A stretch of 64,000 nucleotides of DNA from Ramlibacter sp. Leaf400 (GCF_001424545.1 NZ_LMQL01000012.1:62001-126000); one strand, 5' to 3'. Counted from the first letter of the stretch, positions 8,519 to 16,771 are shown. Notes: generated by a model not told the origin, from the letters alone. Numbers and translations are program-made.

Positions 8519-9833
8519 TCTTCACCTCGCCGCTCTGCTCCACCAGCCAGGACTGGATCGCGTTGTTGTGGTAGATCGAGCGGCTGCCGCGCACCGCGCG
8601 CAGCTGCGGATAGCCGGGCTGCACGTAGCCGGTCTCGTCGCGCGCACGGCTCTGGAGGATAGCGGGCTTGCCGTCCCAGACCCAGTCGAGCGAGAAGCGC
8701 GTGAGGCACTTGCTCATCACCGGGTCCTGCAGCCGCGCGACGCGCCAGTTGCGGCCGCCGTCGACCGACACGTCGACCTGCCGCACCTTGCCGCGCCCCG
8801 ACCAGGCCAGGCCCGTGATGCTGTAGAAGCCCTTGTCCAGCAGCACCTGCCCACCCGAGGGCGTGGTGATCACGCTCTTGCACTCCTGGATGCTCGTGTA
8901 CTGCCGGTGCGTGCCGTCGGGCATCAGGTCGACGTAGTGGATGGCCTCGTCCTTGGCGGCCCAGGGCTGGTCGCCCACCTCGATGCGGCGCAGGTACTTC
9001 ACCCAGCTGACGCCCTGCACGCCGGGCACCACCAGCCGCAGCGGGTAGCCGTTCTCCGGGCGCAGCATCTCGCCGTTCTGGCCGTAGGCCACCAGCACCT
9101 CGCCGGAGCGCACCAGGTCCATCGGGATGGTGCGCGTCATGGAAGAGCCGTCGCCGCCTTCGGCAAGCACGAAGCGGGCCTTGGCCAGGTCGGCGCCCGC
9201 CAGCTCCAGCAGGGTGATGAGCGGCACGCCGGTGAACTCGCTGCACGACAGCATGCCGTGCGTGTACTGGCAGGTGGGCACGGCCACGTTGCCCCACTCC
9301 ATGCCGGTGTTGGCGCCGCACTCGATGAAGTGGAAGCGCGACACCGAGGGCAGGCGCATCAGCTCGTCCATGGTGAAGACCTTGGGCGTCTTCACCAGGC
9401 CGTTGACCATGAAGCGGTGCTTCGAGGGATCGATGTCCCACCAGCCCTGGTGGTGGCGCTCGAAGTGCAGGCCGCTGGGCGTGACGATGCCGAACAGCGA
9501 CTGCAGCGGCGCGAACGACACCGAGGCCTGGCGCGTCTGCGTCAGCCCCGGGCTCTGGCGGCGCTGCACGTTGGCCTCGTGCTTCGACGGCTTGCCGTAG
9601 CCGTCGGTGGCGACGGGCTGGCCCAGGCCGCGGCTGTGCTCCGGTAGCTCGAGGATGTTGGGGTCGCCCTTGGCCTGCGCGTGGGCCGCACCGGCGGTGC
9701 CTGCCGCAGCGGCCGCGGCGAACGCGCCGCGCAGGAAGTCGCGCCGGCCCTGGCGCGCCTCCGACGCCGCCTGGCGGATGCCTTGGGCGTCGAGGAAGTT
9801 CTCGGGCGCCTTGAGGACGCGGCCGGTGTTCAT
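8502..9833 (-). CDS. soxC: SoxC, molybdopterin subunit of sulfane dehydrogenase
   Basis: A 443-residue member of the sulfite oxidase family. It has a twin-arginine signal (Arg30-Arg31 in GRRDFLRGAFAAAAAAG), the molybdenum-ligand cysteine Cys172 in FIECGANTGMEW, and the C-terminal dimerisation domain (DVSVDGGRNWRVARL). SoxCD oxidises the sulfane sulfur bound to SoxY by six electrons. It is the first gene of the core operon; an A+T-rich repeated site (9848-9881) lies just upstream. It overlaps soxD by 17 bases. Confidence 0.95.
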   Translation of the reverse strand: MNTGRVLKAPENFLDAQGIRQAASEARQGRRDFLRGAFAAAAAAGTAGAAHAQAKGDPNILELPEHSRGLGQPVATDGYGKPSKHEANVQRRQSPGLTQTRQASVSFAPLQSLFGIVTPSGLHFERHHQGWWDIDPSKHRFMVNGLVKTPKVFTMDELMRLPSVSRFHFIECGANTGMEWGNVAVPTCQYTHGMLSCSEFTGVPLITLLELAGADLAKARFVLAEGGDGSSMTRTIPMDLVRSGEVLVAYGQNGEMLRPENGYPLRLVVPGVQGVSWVKYLRRIEVGDQPWAAKDEAIHYVDLMPDGTHRQYTSIQECKSVITTPSGGQVLLDKGFYSITGLAWSGRGKVRQVDVSVDGGRNWRVARLQDPVMSKCLTRFSLDWVWDGKPAILQSRARDETGYVQPGYPQLRAVRGSRSIYHNNAIQSWLVEQSGEVKNVQLG

Positions 9834-9847
9834 CTGGTTGAGGTGCG

Positions 9848-9881
9848 TGAATCGCTATATTCGGATTCACAAATATATTCG
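9848..9881 (-). promoter_or_regulatory. putative operator/promoter of the soxCDYZAXB operon
   Basis: An A+T-rich island in G+C-rich DNA, 15-48 bases upstream of soxC. It holds two identical octamers TATATTCG at 9856-9863 and 9874-9881, 18 bases apart, and a 6-bp inverted repeat TGAATC-N10-GATTCA (9848-9853/9864-9869). ArsR-family thiol regulators bind A+T-rich repeats of this type, and such a regulator is encoded 1.2 kb upstream. Confidence 0.55.
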
Positions 9882-9954
9882 ATGCGGGTTCAGCGGCCAG
9901 TTCGGGTTTTTGCTTAGGCGTGCGCGTGCCCTCCCGTGACACCCCGACCCCGCA

Positions 9955-10034
9955 CCGTCATTCCCGCGAAGGGGCGTCCGCTTACTGGCGCCGCGAAGGG
10001 AAGCACTGGATTCCCGCCTCCGCGGGAATGACGG
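9955..10034. repeat. dRS3-like inverted-repeat element
   Basis: An 80-bp element with CCGTC/GACGG ends. The right arm ATTCCC-N8-GGGAAT (10009-10028) is intact; the left arm is rearranged (ATTCCCGCGAAGGGGC). Confidence 0.75.
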
Positions 10035-10067
10035 GATTGGACGGCGAAGCGCGCAGGGCAGTCCCTC

Positions 10068-10117
10068 GCCCCTCGTCCCTCGCCCCTCGCCCCTCGCCCC
10101 TTCGCCCCTCGCCTCAG
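10068..10117. repeat. short tandem repeat (CCCTCGCC units)
   Basis: About six tandem copies of a 7-8 base unit CCCTCGC(C) directly before the stop codon of the metallo-hydrolase gene. The reverse complement resembles the GAGGGGC/GGGGCTA run at 23,706-23,756. Confidence 0.8.
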
Positions 10118-11070
10118 TCCTTCTCCTGCTCCATCAGCAGGTACGTGTTGTAGGCGTTCATCCGGTTGGCCACCTGGAACAGCGGCAGGTGCTCGAACCG
10201 GCTCCAGTCGGCCGCGCGGTACGCCTCTTCCCACGGCTCCAGGTTCTTCGCCGCCTGGCCCATCACGCGGCGCAGGTGCACGAGGTAGTCGCGCGTGAGC
10301 TGCAGGTCGGCGCGCGCGTCGCGCGTCAGCGGGCCGTGGCCGGGAACGACGACGCCGGCTTCCAGGCCCAGGATCTGGTCGAGCGCCGCCACCCAGCGCC
10401 GGCTGTCGGCCTGGCCGACGAAGGGGATGCGGCCGCGGAACACCAGGTCGCCGGCGAACAGCACCTTCTCGTGCGGCAGCCACACCAGCAAGTCCTCCGG
10501 CGTGTGCGCGGGGCCGACCGGCAAGAGGCGCAGCGTCACGCCGCCCACCACGAGGTCGCGCGGGCCGTCCAGCCATTCGTCCGGCGCGACCAGCTGCGTG
10601 CTGCCGTCGATCCAGGGCGCCAGCTCGGCGCGCGAGGCCTCGAGCCGCAGCCGCGCCGTGTCGGAGGCCAGGTAGTCGCGCGCGCCGCGGTGGGCCAGCA
10701 CCTTCGCACCGGCGGCCTTGAACGCCTGCAGGCCGTAGACGTGGTCCGCGTGGTAGTGGGTCAGCACCACATGCGTCACGGGCAGGGGCGTCACCTTGCG
10801 GATCTCTTCCAGCAGCTGCAGGGCCAGTGCCGGCGAACCCAGCGCGTCGACCACCACCACGCCGGCCGGCGTGACCACGAAGCCGGCGTTGGAGATGAAG
10901 TTGCGGTTGGCCGGCGAGCCCAGCGCCGAGGCGCCCTGCACGAACCAGGCGGAAGCCGAGACCTTCTGGGGCGCCACCTCGGGCGCCTGCGGCTGCGCGG
11001 ACAACGCGCCCGCAGCGAGCGCCAGCGACAGCAGCAGGGCGCGGCCGCGGCACGAACGCAGGGTCGGCAC
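10114..11070 (-). CDS. exported metallo-beta-lactamase-fold hydrolase (SoxH-like)
   Basis: A 318-residue protein with a signal peptide (LLLSLALAAGALSA, cleavage near residue 25) and the full set of MBL metal ligands: THYHADH (His105, His107, Asp109, His110), His189 in VGPAHTP, Asp208 in LFAGD and His245 in VVPGHGP. SoxH-type hydrolases of this fold occur in sox clusters and are thought to act on thiol or thioester substrates; the true substrate is unknown. No ATG fits, so the GTG at 11070, two bases after the ArsR-gene stop, is chosen. It is cotranscribed with that regulator, and separated from soxC by the repeat region. Confidence 0.82.
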   Translation of the reverse strand: MPTLRSCRGRALLLSLALAAGALSAQPQAPEVAPQKVSASAWFVQGASALGSPANRNFISNAGFVVTPAGVVVVDALGSPALALQLLEEIRKVTPLPVTHVVLTHYHADHVYGLQAFKAAGAKVLAHRGARDYLASDTARLRLEASRAELAPWIDGSTQLVAPDEWLDGPRDLVVGGVTLRLLPVGPAHTPEDLLVWLPHEKVLFAGDLVFRGRIPFVGQADSRRWVAALDQILGLEAGVVVPGHGPLTRDARADLQLTRDYLVHLRRVMGQAAKNLEPWEEAYRAADWSRFEHLPLFQVANRMNAYNTYLLMEQEKD

Positions 11071-11072
11071 GG

Positions 11073-11408
11073 TCAGCGCGCCACGTCGGCTTCGATGGCG
11101 ATCTGCGTGCAGACCGCGCGGCACAGCGTGACCACGCGGTCGTTGACGATGCGGTAGTAGATCTGCACGCCCTCGCGCCGCTTGCCCAGCACGCCGGCCT
11201 GGTACAGCGTGTTCAGGTGCTGCGACATGTTGGGCTGGGTGGTGTCGATCTCGGACAGCAGTTCGCTGACGTTCTTCTCGCCGTTGCACAGGCTGCTGAT
11301 GATCTTCAGCCGCATCGGCGAGGACATGACGCGGAACACCTCCGCCGCCATCTCGAAGACTTCATCGGACTCGACGGCCGGGTCCTTGCGCGCGCGGGCG
11401 GTGGCCAT
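11073..11408 (-). CDS. ArsR-family thiol/persulfide-type regulator of the sox region
   Basis: A 111-residue winged-helix repressor of the ArsR family (VMSSPMRLKIISSLCNGEKNV, then the recognition helix in TTQPNMSQHLNTLY). Cys41 sits in the helix-2 position used by the persulfide sensors SqrR and BigR, and Cys96 and Cys100 in the last helix could supply the partner thiol. This suggests derepression by sulfide or persulfide, as for ArsR-type SoxR proteins of sox operons. It is followed two bases later by the SoxH-like gene and preceded 12 bases earlier by the DsrE-like gene. The likely target is the A+T-rich site before soxC. The inducer is an inference. Confidence 0.85.
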   Translation of the reverse strand: MATARARKDPAVESDEVFEMAAEVFRVMSSPMRLKIISSLCNGEKNVSELLSEIDTTQPNMSQHLNTLYQAGVLGKRREGVQIYYRIVNDRVVTLCRAVCTQIAIEADVAR

Positions 11409-11420
11409 GGTGGTGCCTGC

Positions 11421-11843
11421 TCAGGGCTTGATGTAGGCGAACTGCTCGCGCGTCTGCAGCTGGCCGATGCGCACCACGCCCGAGGGGGTGAACTCGGCGT
11501 CCATGATGAACTTGTCCTTGGCCAGGCTGCGGTTGCGCAGGGTGATCTCGCAGACCTCGAAGCGCACGCCGCGCGCCTTGAGCGCGCTGACCAGGGAGGC
11601 GTAGTCGATGTTGGGGTTCTTCCTGTCGCGCGCGCCTTCCATCAGCATGTCGATGCCGGCGGCGTGGGTGACGACCACGATCTTGGTGTCGGGTGCCACG
11701 TCCAGGTGGTTGCGGATGTTGCGCAGCCCCTTGGTGGCCTGGGCCTCGGCATCGTCGAAGTGGTAGACCACCTTGTCCTGCGCGAAGGCGCCGAAGGAGG
11801 CGAAGGCCAGGAGGACCAGCAGGTGGCGGAAGAAGGTGCGCAT
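11421..11843 (-). CDS. exported DsrE-family protein
   Basis: A 140-residue protein with a signal peptide (RHLLVLLAFASFGAFA-Q) and a DsrE/DsrF-like domain (KVVYHFDDAEAQATKGLRNI, then KIVVVTHAAGID). DsrE-like proteins bind or transfer sulfane sulfur on cysteine; the only candidate here is the Cys in FEVCEITL. Periplasmic DsrE-like proteins are frequent in sox clusters. It is the first gene of the DsrE-ArsR-SoxH unit. Upstream lies an A+T-rich stretch (GCAATATAAGCGAA, 11867-11880) that may be its promoter. A sulfur-carrier role is inferred. Confidence 0.78.
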   Translation of the reverse strand: MRTFFRHLLVLLAFASFGAFAQDKVVYHFDDAEAQATKGLRNIRNHLDVAPDTKIVVVTHAAGIDMLMEGARDRKNPNIDYASLVSALKARGVRFEVCEITLRNRSLAKDKFIMDAEFTPSGVVRIGQLQTREQFAYIKP

Positions 11844-11901
11844 GGGTCTAGATGTATCGGTTGCGGGCAATATAAGCGAAATCGTTGCCGGGGCGGAAGG
11901 C

Positions 11902-11999
11902 GGGAGCTCTGGATTCCCGCCTGCGCGGGAATGACGGGCAGCGGGGCGACAAAAGCGATCGTCATCACCGCGCAGGCGGGGATGACAGGGCTTTCCTAT
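11902..11999. repeat. dRS3-like inverted-repeat element
   Basis: One arm is ATTCCC-N8-GGGAAT (11913-11932). A second, degraded arm (CATCACCGCGCAGGCGGGGATGA) lies at about 11972-11994. It fills most of the gap between the DsrE-like and YeeE-like genes, and its end reaches the stop codon of the latter. Confidence 0.7.
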
Positions 12000-13108
12000 G
12001 CGCGCTCGACGCGCCAGGCCTGGTACTTCACCGCCGCCACCGCGCCCGCGACCATCGCGGCCGCCGCGACGAAGCTGGTGAGGCTCAGCGTGGACACGCC
12101 CGTCACGCCCTGGCCGATGCTGCAGCCCAGCGCCGTCACGCCGCCTACGCCCATCAGCACGGCGCCGGTGAGGTGGTGGCCCAGGTCCGAGGTGCCGCCG
12201 AAGCCTTCCCAGCGGAAGCTGCGGCTGGCGAGCGCCATTGCCGCGGAGCCGCACAGCACGCCCGCGACGATGACGATGCCGGCGGTCAGGCGCTTGCTGG
12301 TGTCGCTGAAGAACATCAGCCAGTCCAGGGCGTAGCCGGTGGGCGCGACGAAGCTCAGGCCCTCGGCGCGGGTGGAGTTGGTGGCCAGCCAGACTTCTTC
12401 CAGCGTCTGCGGATGCTCGGCCAGGTGGCCCAGCCGGCCGGTGGTCCACCACATGGCCAGCACCAGCAGACCCACGCCCAGGCCGGCCGCCAGGTTGACC
12501 GGCCGCCGGGCCTCGCGCGAGGACAGGGCCCAGAGCAGCAGCGCGCCGCCGATCGCGCCGCCCGCCAGCAGTGCCGCGGCGCCAAGCGAAAGGCCGGTCG
12601 TGCGCGAGAGCAGGGTCGCGAGGTCCGCATTGCCGGCGAACTCCACGCCGACGCGGTCGACGGTGTTCACGCGCAGCACCGCCGTGATCCCCTTGAGCGT
12701 GGCGAAGGCGGTGACGCCGGTGACGACCACGACCACGACCGATTTGAGATTGCCCGCGCCCGCGCGCACCAGCGTCTTGCTCACGCAGCCGGAGGCCAGC
12801 ACCATGCCGAACCCGAACATCGCGCCGCCGACCAGCGCCGAGAGCCACAGCCAGCGGGTGGACGCGTAAAGCGTCTGCGGCGCCACCACCCAGCCGGCGG
12901 CGGAGAAGGCGGCGAATCCCAGTATCGCGGTCGCGGACGCCAGCGCCCACTGCCGCAGGCGCGTCCAGTCGCCCATCGCCACCACGTCGCTGACCGCGCC
13001 CATGGTGCAGAAGCCCGTGCGCTGCACCAGCGCGCCGAAGGCGAACGAAATGAGGAACGCGGCCCAGAGGACCTGCTGGCCCAGCCGGGCCAGCTCTTCA
13101 ACGGTCAT
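11996..13108 (-). CDS. YeeE/YedE (TsuA/SoxT-like) thiosulfate transporter
   Basis: A 370-residue integral membrane protein with about ten transmembrane segments and the duplicated SulP-like YeeE/YedE fold. Conserved cysteines are visible at Cys34 (RTGFCTMG), Cys108 (LASGCVSKTL) and Cys329 (ALGCSIGQG); TsuA-type channels pass thiosulfate along such cysteines. Together with the sox cluster it probably brings sulfur compounds to the cytoplasm or balances them across the membrane. It lies upstream of the DsrE-like gene on the same strand, with a repeat element between them. Confidence 0.85.
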   Translation of the reverse strand: MTVEELARLGQQVLWAAFLISFAFGALVQRTGFCTMGAVSDVVAMGDWTRLRQWALASATAILGFAAFSAAGWVVAPQTLYASTRWLWLSALVGGAMFGFGMVLASGCVSKTLVRAGAGNLKSVVVVVVTGVTAFATLKGITAVLRVNTVDRVGVEFAGNADLATLLSRTTGLSLGAAALLAGGAIGGALLLWALSSREARRPVNLAAGLGVGLLVLAMWWTTGRLGHLAEHPQTLEEVWLATNSTRAEGLSFVAPTGYALDWLMFFSDTSKRLTAGIVIVAGVLCGSAAMALASRSFRWEGFGGTSDLGHHLTGAVLMGVGGVTALGCSIGQGVTGVSTLSLTSFVAAAAMVAGAVAAVKYQAWRVERA

Positions 13109-13156
13109 CGGGGGATTCTAGGCAGCGGGGCGATCGAGGGCCGCCACCTCCAACTT

Positions 13157-13254
13157 CGTCATTCCCGCGAAGGCGGGAATCCAGGGCTTCCGGCCCCGTC
13201 CGACAGCGGAGAGAAGACGCAAGCCCTGGGTCCCCGCCTCCGCGGGGACGACGG
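13157..13254. repeat. dRS3-like inverted-repeat element
   Basis: A 98-bp element. The left arm is ATTCCC-N8-GGGAAT (13161-13180), the right arm GTCCCC-N8-GGGGAC (13230-13249), with an inner CCAGGGCTT/AAGCCCTGG stem. It lies between two same-strand genes. Confidence 0.85.
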
Positions 13255-13256
13255 AT

Positions 13257-13523
13257 TCAGACCACGTCCGCCGGATCGCGCTTGATGCCGCCGCCGATCG
13301 GCGTCCAGCGCATCACGTTGCTCATGGTCCGCCGCCCGTGCGCGGCGCGGGCCACCAGCGTGGCGCCGATGAACACGCCCAGCGTGCGCACCGCCAGCGA
13401 CGGATGGCTGCGGGTGATCAGCCAGGCGGCCAGGCCGCCGGCGAGGTCGACCCAGTGTTCGCCGGGGAACAGGGGCTTGGGATTGTCGAAGCGCCGGACG
13501 ATGTCGGGTTTGCTGGCTTCCAT
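13257..13523 (-). CDS. small membrane protein of unknown function
   Basis: An 88-residue protein with a hydrophobic central part (AGGLAAWLITRSHPSLAVRTLGVFIGATLVARA) that could form one or two membrane segments, and a basic C-terminal tail (HGRRTMSN...GGGIKRD). I do not recognise the family; it has some likeness to short DUF2892-type inner-membrane proteins. It is the most upstream gene of the minus-strand sulfur region and may belong to it, but a repeat element separates it from the YeeE-like gene. The upstream gap to 13,784 holds only a short palindrome. Confidence 0.6.
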   Translation of the reverse strand: MEASKPDIVRRFDNPKPLFPGEHWVDLAGGLAAWLITRSHPSLAVRTLGVFIGATLVARAAHGRRTMSNVMRWTPIGGGIKRDPADVV

Positions 13524-13642
13524 GGCGGCGGTGGTGAGTGGTGGGATGCCGTGAAGCTATCGCGCGGCGGCGGCGCGCAAGTGGCGAAGCGCCACCATCC
13601 CGCTGTCGGACGAAGCCGATGGTCCAGCCTGCGGTCACTTCT

Positions 13643-13655
13643 GGTCCCGGGGACC
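13643..13655. promoter_or_regulatory. short palindrome in divergent promoter region
   Basis: GGTCCC-G-GGGACC, a perfect 6-bp-arm palindrome between the divergent small membrane protein and alpha/beta hydrolase genes. It could be an operator; nothing else stands out in the 260-base gap. Confidence 0.3.
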
Positions 13656-13783
13656 CGCGGCCAGAATCCCGCCCTCGCATGGAAGGCCACCCTCCGTGCG
13701 CGGTCCCGCCGAGCTGCGCGGGCTCATCCACCCAGCGCCCGCCAAGGCCCGGCCCGCAGCGGCCGTCCCCGGAGTCCACCACC

Positions 13784-14845
13784 ATGCCTTACGAACCCAC
13801 CAAGCGCTTCGCCGTCCTGTCCACCGGCATCCAGATGGCCTACGTCGAGGCGGGGCAGCCCGGCGGCAAGGCCGTGATCCTGCTGCACGGCTACACCGAC
13901 AGCAGCCGCTCGTTCTTCCCGACCCTGGAGGCGCTGGAGGACGCCGGCGCGGACCTGCACGTGCACGCCCTCGACCTGCGCGGACAAGGGCGCTCGTCCA
14001 TGCCGCCGGCGGCCGACTTCGCCGGCGAGCCGCAACGGTGCTTCTCGCCGGCCGAAATGGCCGCCGACGTGATCGCCTTCATGGACCTCAAGCGCATCCG
14101 GACCGCCCACATCGTCGGCCATTCCTTCGGCAGCACGGTCGCCCAGGAGCTCGCGCTCGTGCACCGGGCCCGCATCGACAGCGTGGTGCTCATCGGCACT
14201 TTCGCCCGGTCGGCCGGCAACGCCGGGGTCGAGCATTTCCTGGCGCCGCTGATCGAAGGCCAGTGGAAGGAGGCGCTCGAGCGCCGGCCGGGATTCCGCT
14301 GGCCACAGGATGCGTACGACCTTACGCCGCGCGATGCGGATGCGCACGTGGAGCCCTGGATCGAGCAGAACTGGGCGGTCGAGCTGCTCGCCCGGCCGGA
14401 CTTCGTCCGCCAGGTCGTGCCCGAGACCGCCGGCACGAAACTCGGCACGTGGATCGGCGTGCTGCGCAGCATGATGACCTTCGACAACCGCGAGCGCCTG
14501 AAGCAGCTCAGCGTGCCGGCGCTGGTGATCTGGGCGACGCAGGATGTCTTCTTCGGCGCCGACGACCAGGCCGAGGTGCGGGCGGCGCTGGACGCGGCCG
14601 TGGCCGCGGGCAGGACGCGCTACGTCTTCAAGACCTACGGCCGCACGCCGCTGCCGACGTCCGGCCAGCAGGAGAGCGACCTGGGCCACAACACCCAGTG
14701 GGGTGCGCCGCAGGCGATCGCGGACGACATCACGGCCTGGGTGAAGACGGGCCGGCCCACGGCCGACTGGCCGCATGCCGACCCCGTCGATGTCCGCCGG
14801 CTGGTCATCGGCAAGGGCACGGCCAAGCTGATCGAGAAGCCGTAG
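13784..14845 (+). CDS. alpha/beta hydrolase
   Basis: A 353-residue alpha/beta-hydrolase-fold protein. The oxyanion region (VILLHGYTDSSRSF), the nucleophile elbow GHSFGS near residue 125, the acid region (ALVIWATQDVFFG) and a late His in DLGHNTQWG give the catalytic set. No signal peptide is visible, so it should act in the cytoplasm. The closest general types are lactonases, haloperoxidase-like and ester hydrolases; the substrate is unknown. The ATG at 13784 is the first start before the conserved beta-strand; the open frame extends further upstream without a plausible start. It is convergent with the TraX-like gene, 15 bases apart. Confidence 0.8.
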   Translation: MPYEPTKRFAVLSTGIQMAYVEAGQPGGKAVILLHGYTDSSRSFFPTLEALEDAGADLHVHALDLRGQGRSSMPPAADFAGEPQRCFSPAEMAADVIAFMDLKRIRTAHIVGHSFGSTVAQELALVHRARIDSVVLIGTFARSAGNAGVEHFLAPLIEGQWKEALERRPGFRWPQDAYDLTPRDADAHVEPWIEQNWAVELLARPDFVRQVVPETAGTKLGTWIGVLRSMMTFDNRERLKQLSVPALVIWATQDVFFGADDQAEVRAALDAAVAAGRTRYVFKTYGRTPLPTSGQQESDLGHNTQWGAPQAIADDITAWVKTGRPTADWPHADPVDVRRLVIGKGTAKLIEKP

Positions 14846-14860
14846 CTCCCGCTCGCGCGG

Positions 14861-15568
14861 CTACAAAGTCTTGAGCCACCCGATCACCGCCAGGTGGACC
14901 GGGTACACGAGGTAGAACAGCAGCTGCAGCCTCGGCATCTTCAGCGGCAGCTGGCGCGCCAGCGCCGCCGCCGGCACCGCGGCCAGCGTGCTGAAGAACG
15001 AGGCCCAGCCGCCGAACATGGCGTTCAGCCAGGCCGTCGCCGCCAGCAGCACCAGCACCATCACGGCCAGCCCGGCGCCGCGCTGCGTGCACCACAGGTA
15101 GCCCGCCGCCACCAGGAAGACGCCGGCGGTGCCGAACTCCACGAACCAGCTCGCGCCCGCGATCGCCAGGCAGGCCAGCGCGCGCTGCCAGGGCGGCGCG
15201 TCGCTCTCGACCGCCCAGCAGACCGCGGCGCCCAGCGCCAGCGTGAACAGCACGTTGAGCATCATCGGATCGCCGCGCGCCCAGATCGACGGCAGCACCG
15301 CCACCGCGCCCCAGGCCGACAGCCGAAGCGTGGTGCGGGCGGCGCGCTCGGCGCGGTCGCCTTCCCGCGCCAGGTTCACGGCCAGCACCAGCGCGAACAG
15401 CGGAAAGGCCAGCCGCCCGCCGATGAAGGCCCAGCTCTCGTGCGGCATGCCCATCAGGTGGCGGCCGATGTGGTCGGTGAACATGGACGCCATGCCGATC
15501 CACTTGAGCGCCTCCAGCTGCCCGTCGGTGAAACCGAGGGGCGCAGGGTGGAGGGTGGCGTGGGCCAT
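14861..15568 (-). CDS. TraX-family membrane protein
   Basis: A 235-residue polytopic membrane protein with about eight hydrophobic segments. It starts with the family pattern (GQLEALKWIGMASMFTDHIG) and ends with YPVHLAVIGWLKTL, typical of TraX/acyltransferase-3-like proteins. F-plasmid TraX acetylates pilin, but chromosomal homologues such as this have no known pilin partner, and no conjugation gene is nearby. A membrane O-acyltransferase activity on an unknown acceptor is the best guess. Confidence 0.8.
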   Translation of the reverse strand: MAHATLHPAPLGFTDGQLEALKWIGMASMFTDHIGRHLMGMPHESWAFIGGRLAFPLFALVLAVNLAREGDRAERAARTTLRLSAWGAVAVLPSIWARGDPMMLNVLFTLALGAAVCWAVESDAPPWQRALACLAIAGASWFVEFGTAGVFLVAAGYLWCTQRGAGLAVMVLVLLAATAWLNAMFGGWASFFSTLAAVPAAALARQLPLKMPRLQLLFYLVYPVHLAVIGWLKTL

Positions 15569-15689
15569 GCCCCATCCTAAGGTCGGGGCCCGCGGCTGGG
15601 CCAGGAGGCGAACGGGGGGTCTTCGTGTCGGCGCAAACCGACCAGCAAGGCCAACGAGCCGATCGACAGGGCCGCCGCCACGCCCCCGG

Positions 15690-16109
15690 CTAGCGCGAAA
15701 AGTCCTCGGGCTGCAGCTCGATGGCCTGGCCGTGCGGCGTGCGGCCGGCCGCGTGGTCCCAGGCCTGGCGGTAGCGCTGCAGCTCCTGGGGCGTGGCCGC
15801 GCGCTTGTCGGCCGCCAGATGCTCCAGCGCGGCCAGCCATTGCCGGTAGTAGGCGTCGCCGGCGGGTTCGCCGGGTTGCGCGGGTGCGTCGCGGACCTGC
15901 TCGCCCAGCGCCTGGGCCCACTCGGGCCAGCTGAACACGCCGCGCTCGTGAAGCGCCAGCGCCATCGCGAAGGCCTGGGCCTGCCAGGGCGCGTCGAACA
16001 CCGGGCCGTCGGCGTCGCGGGGCAGGCCGGGCACGGGCGGGACGGGGCCGGGCGCGCTCATCGCCTCTGCTTCGCCTTGTCGTAGGGCCTGCTTGTCCCG
16101 TTCGATCAT
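15690..16109 (-). CDS. nitrile hydratase accessory/activator protein
   Basis: A 139-residue soluble protein of the type encoded after the nitrile hydratase subunits. The signature (PVFDAPWQAQAFAMALALHE, then FSWPEWAQALGEQV and YYRQWLAALEHL) resembles an N-terminal piece of the beta subunit, as is usual for these activators. Such proteins act as self-subunit-swapping chaperones that insert cobalt into the alpha subunit. The start overlaps the beta-subunit stop by 4 bases (ATGA). The downstream 120 bases to the TraX gene hold no further gene. Confidence 0.88.
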   Translation of the reverse strand: MIERDKQALRQGEAEAMSAPGPVPPVPGLPRDADGPVFDAPWQAQAFAMALALHERGVFSWPEWAQALGEQVRDAPAQPGEPAGDAYYRQWLAALEHLAADKRAATPQELQRYRQAWDHAAGRTPHGQAIELQPEDFSR

Positions 16110-16771
16110 GCGGGTTCCAGGTAGGACTGCCAGGCATCGACCGAGACCCGCAGGCCGTCGGCGGCCGCCTCGCCCCAGAGTTCGCGCCCTTCGAAGACCA
16201 CGTTGTAGAGCGGCTGCGGCTGCTCGCCCAGGCCCTGCGCGTGCGCATCGGCGAAGACGTGCGGCCCGTGCAGGCGCTCGACGGTGCCCAGCTTGCCGCG
16301 CACGTAGCCGGGCAGCCGGGTGTGGTGCGCCACCGCCTGCGCGCGCATGCGCACCCGCTGGCCGACCGCGAAGCGCGCGGGCTCGGCGGCTTCGGCGCGC
16401 AGCGTGGGCGAGCCCTGCGCCAGCACGGACGGCACGTCCCGCGCCTGGAGCACGCGCCGCACCGGGGCGGCCGGATGCAGCATGCGGCCGGCGGCGATCT
16501 CGTCCTCGAACAGCTGGCCGCGCTCCAGCATCAGCTTGCGCAGCGCCGCCAGCCAGATCCCGTAGTACGACAGCCGCTCGTAGTCGGGCAGCGTCTCGCG
16601 CGCGGCGCGGCTCATGTCGATGTTCCAGCTGCCGGTGGCGCCCATGGCCAGCACCAGGGCCAGGGCCGAGCGCTCCCAGTCCTCGTGGAAACGCAGGTCT
16701 TCCGGCTCGGGCACCACGCGGCCGTGGCCCGCCTGGCCGCCCAGGTCGGCGTGGGTGGCGTAGGCGGTCAT
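16106..16771 (-). CDS. nthB: nitrile hydratase beta subunit
   Basis: A 221-residue subunit with the family N-terminus ([13 protein letters not shown]) and the C-terminal SH3-like domain ([44 protein letters not shown]). With the alpha subunit it hydrates nitriles to amides. The ATG at 16771 overlaps the alpha stop by 4 bases. Order alpha, beta, activator is typical of cobalt-type operons. Its N-terminus also carries the segment homologous to the activator protein that follows. Confidence 0.93.
   Translation of the reverse strand: MTAYATHADLGGQAGHGRVVPEPEDLRFHEDWERSALALVLAMGATGSWNIDMSRAARETLPDYERLSYYGIWLAALRKLMLERGQLFEDEIAAGRMLHPAAPVRRVLQARDVPSVLAQGSPTLRAEAAEPARFAVGQRVRMRAQAVAHHTRLPGYVRGKLGTVERLHGPHVFADAHAQGLGEQPQPLYNVVFEGRELWGEAAADGLRVSVDAWQSYLEPA

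Noticed and set aside
9841-9900. The A+T-rich spot before soxC as an attachment site or element border
   Set aside because: No integrase, tRNA gene or duplicated end is nearby; promoter/operator is the simpler reading.
14861-15568. TraX-like gene as evidence of a conjugative element
   Set aside because: No other transfer, relaxase or plasmid gene is present, and chromosomal TraX homologues are common.
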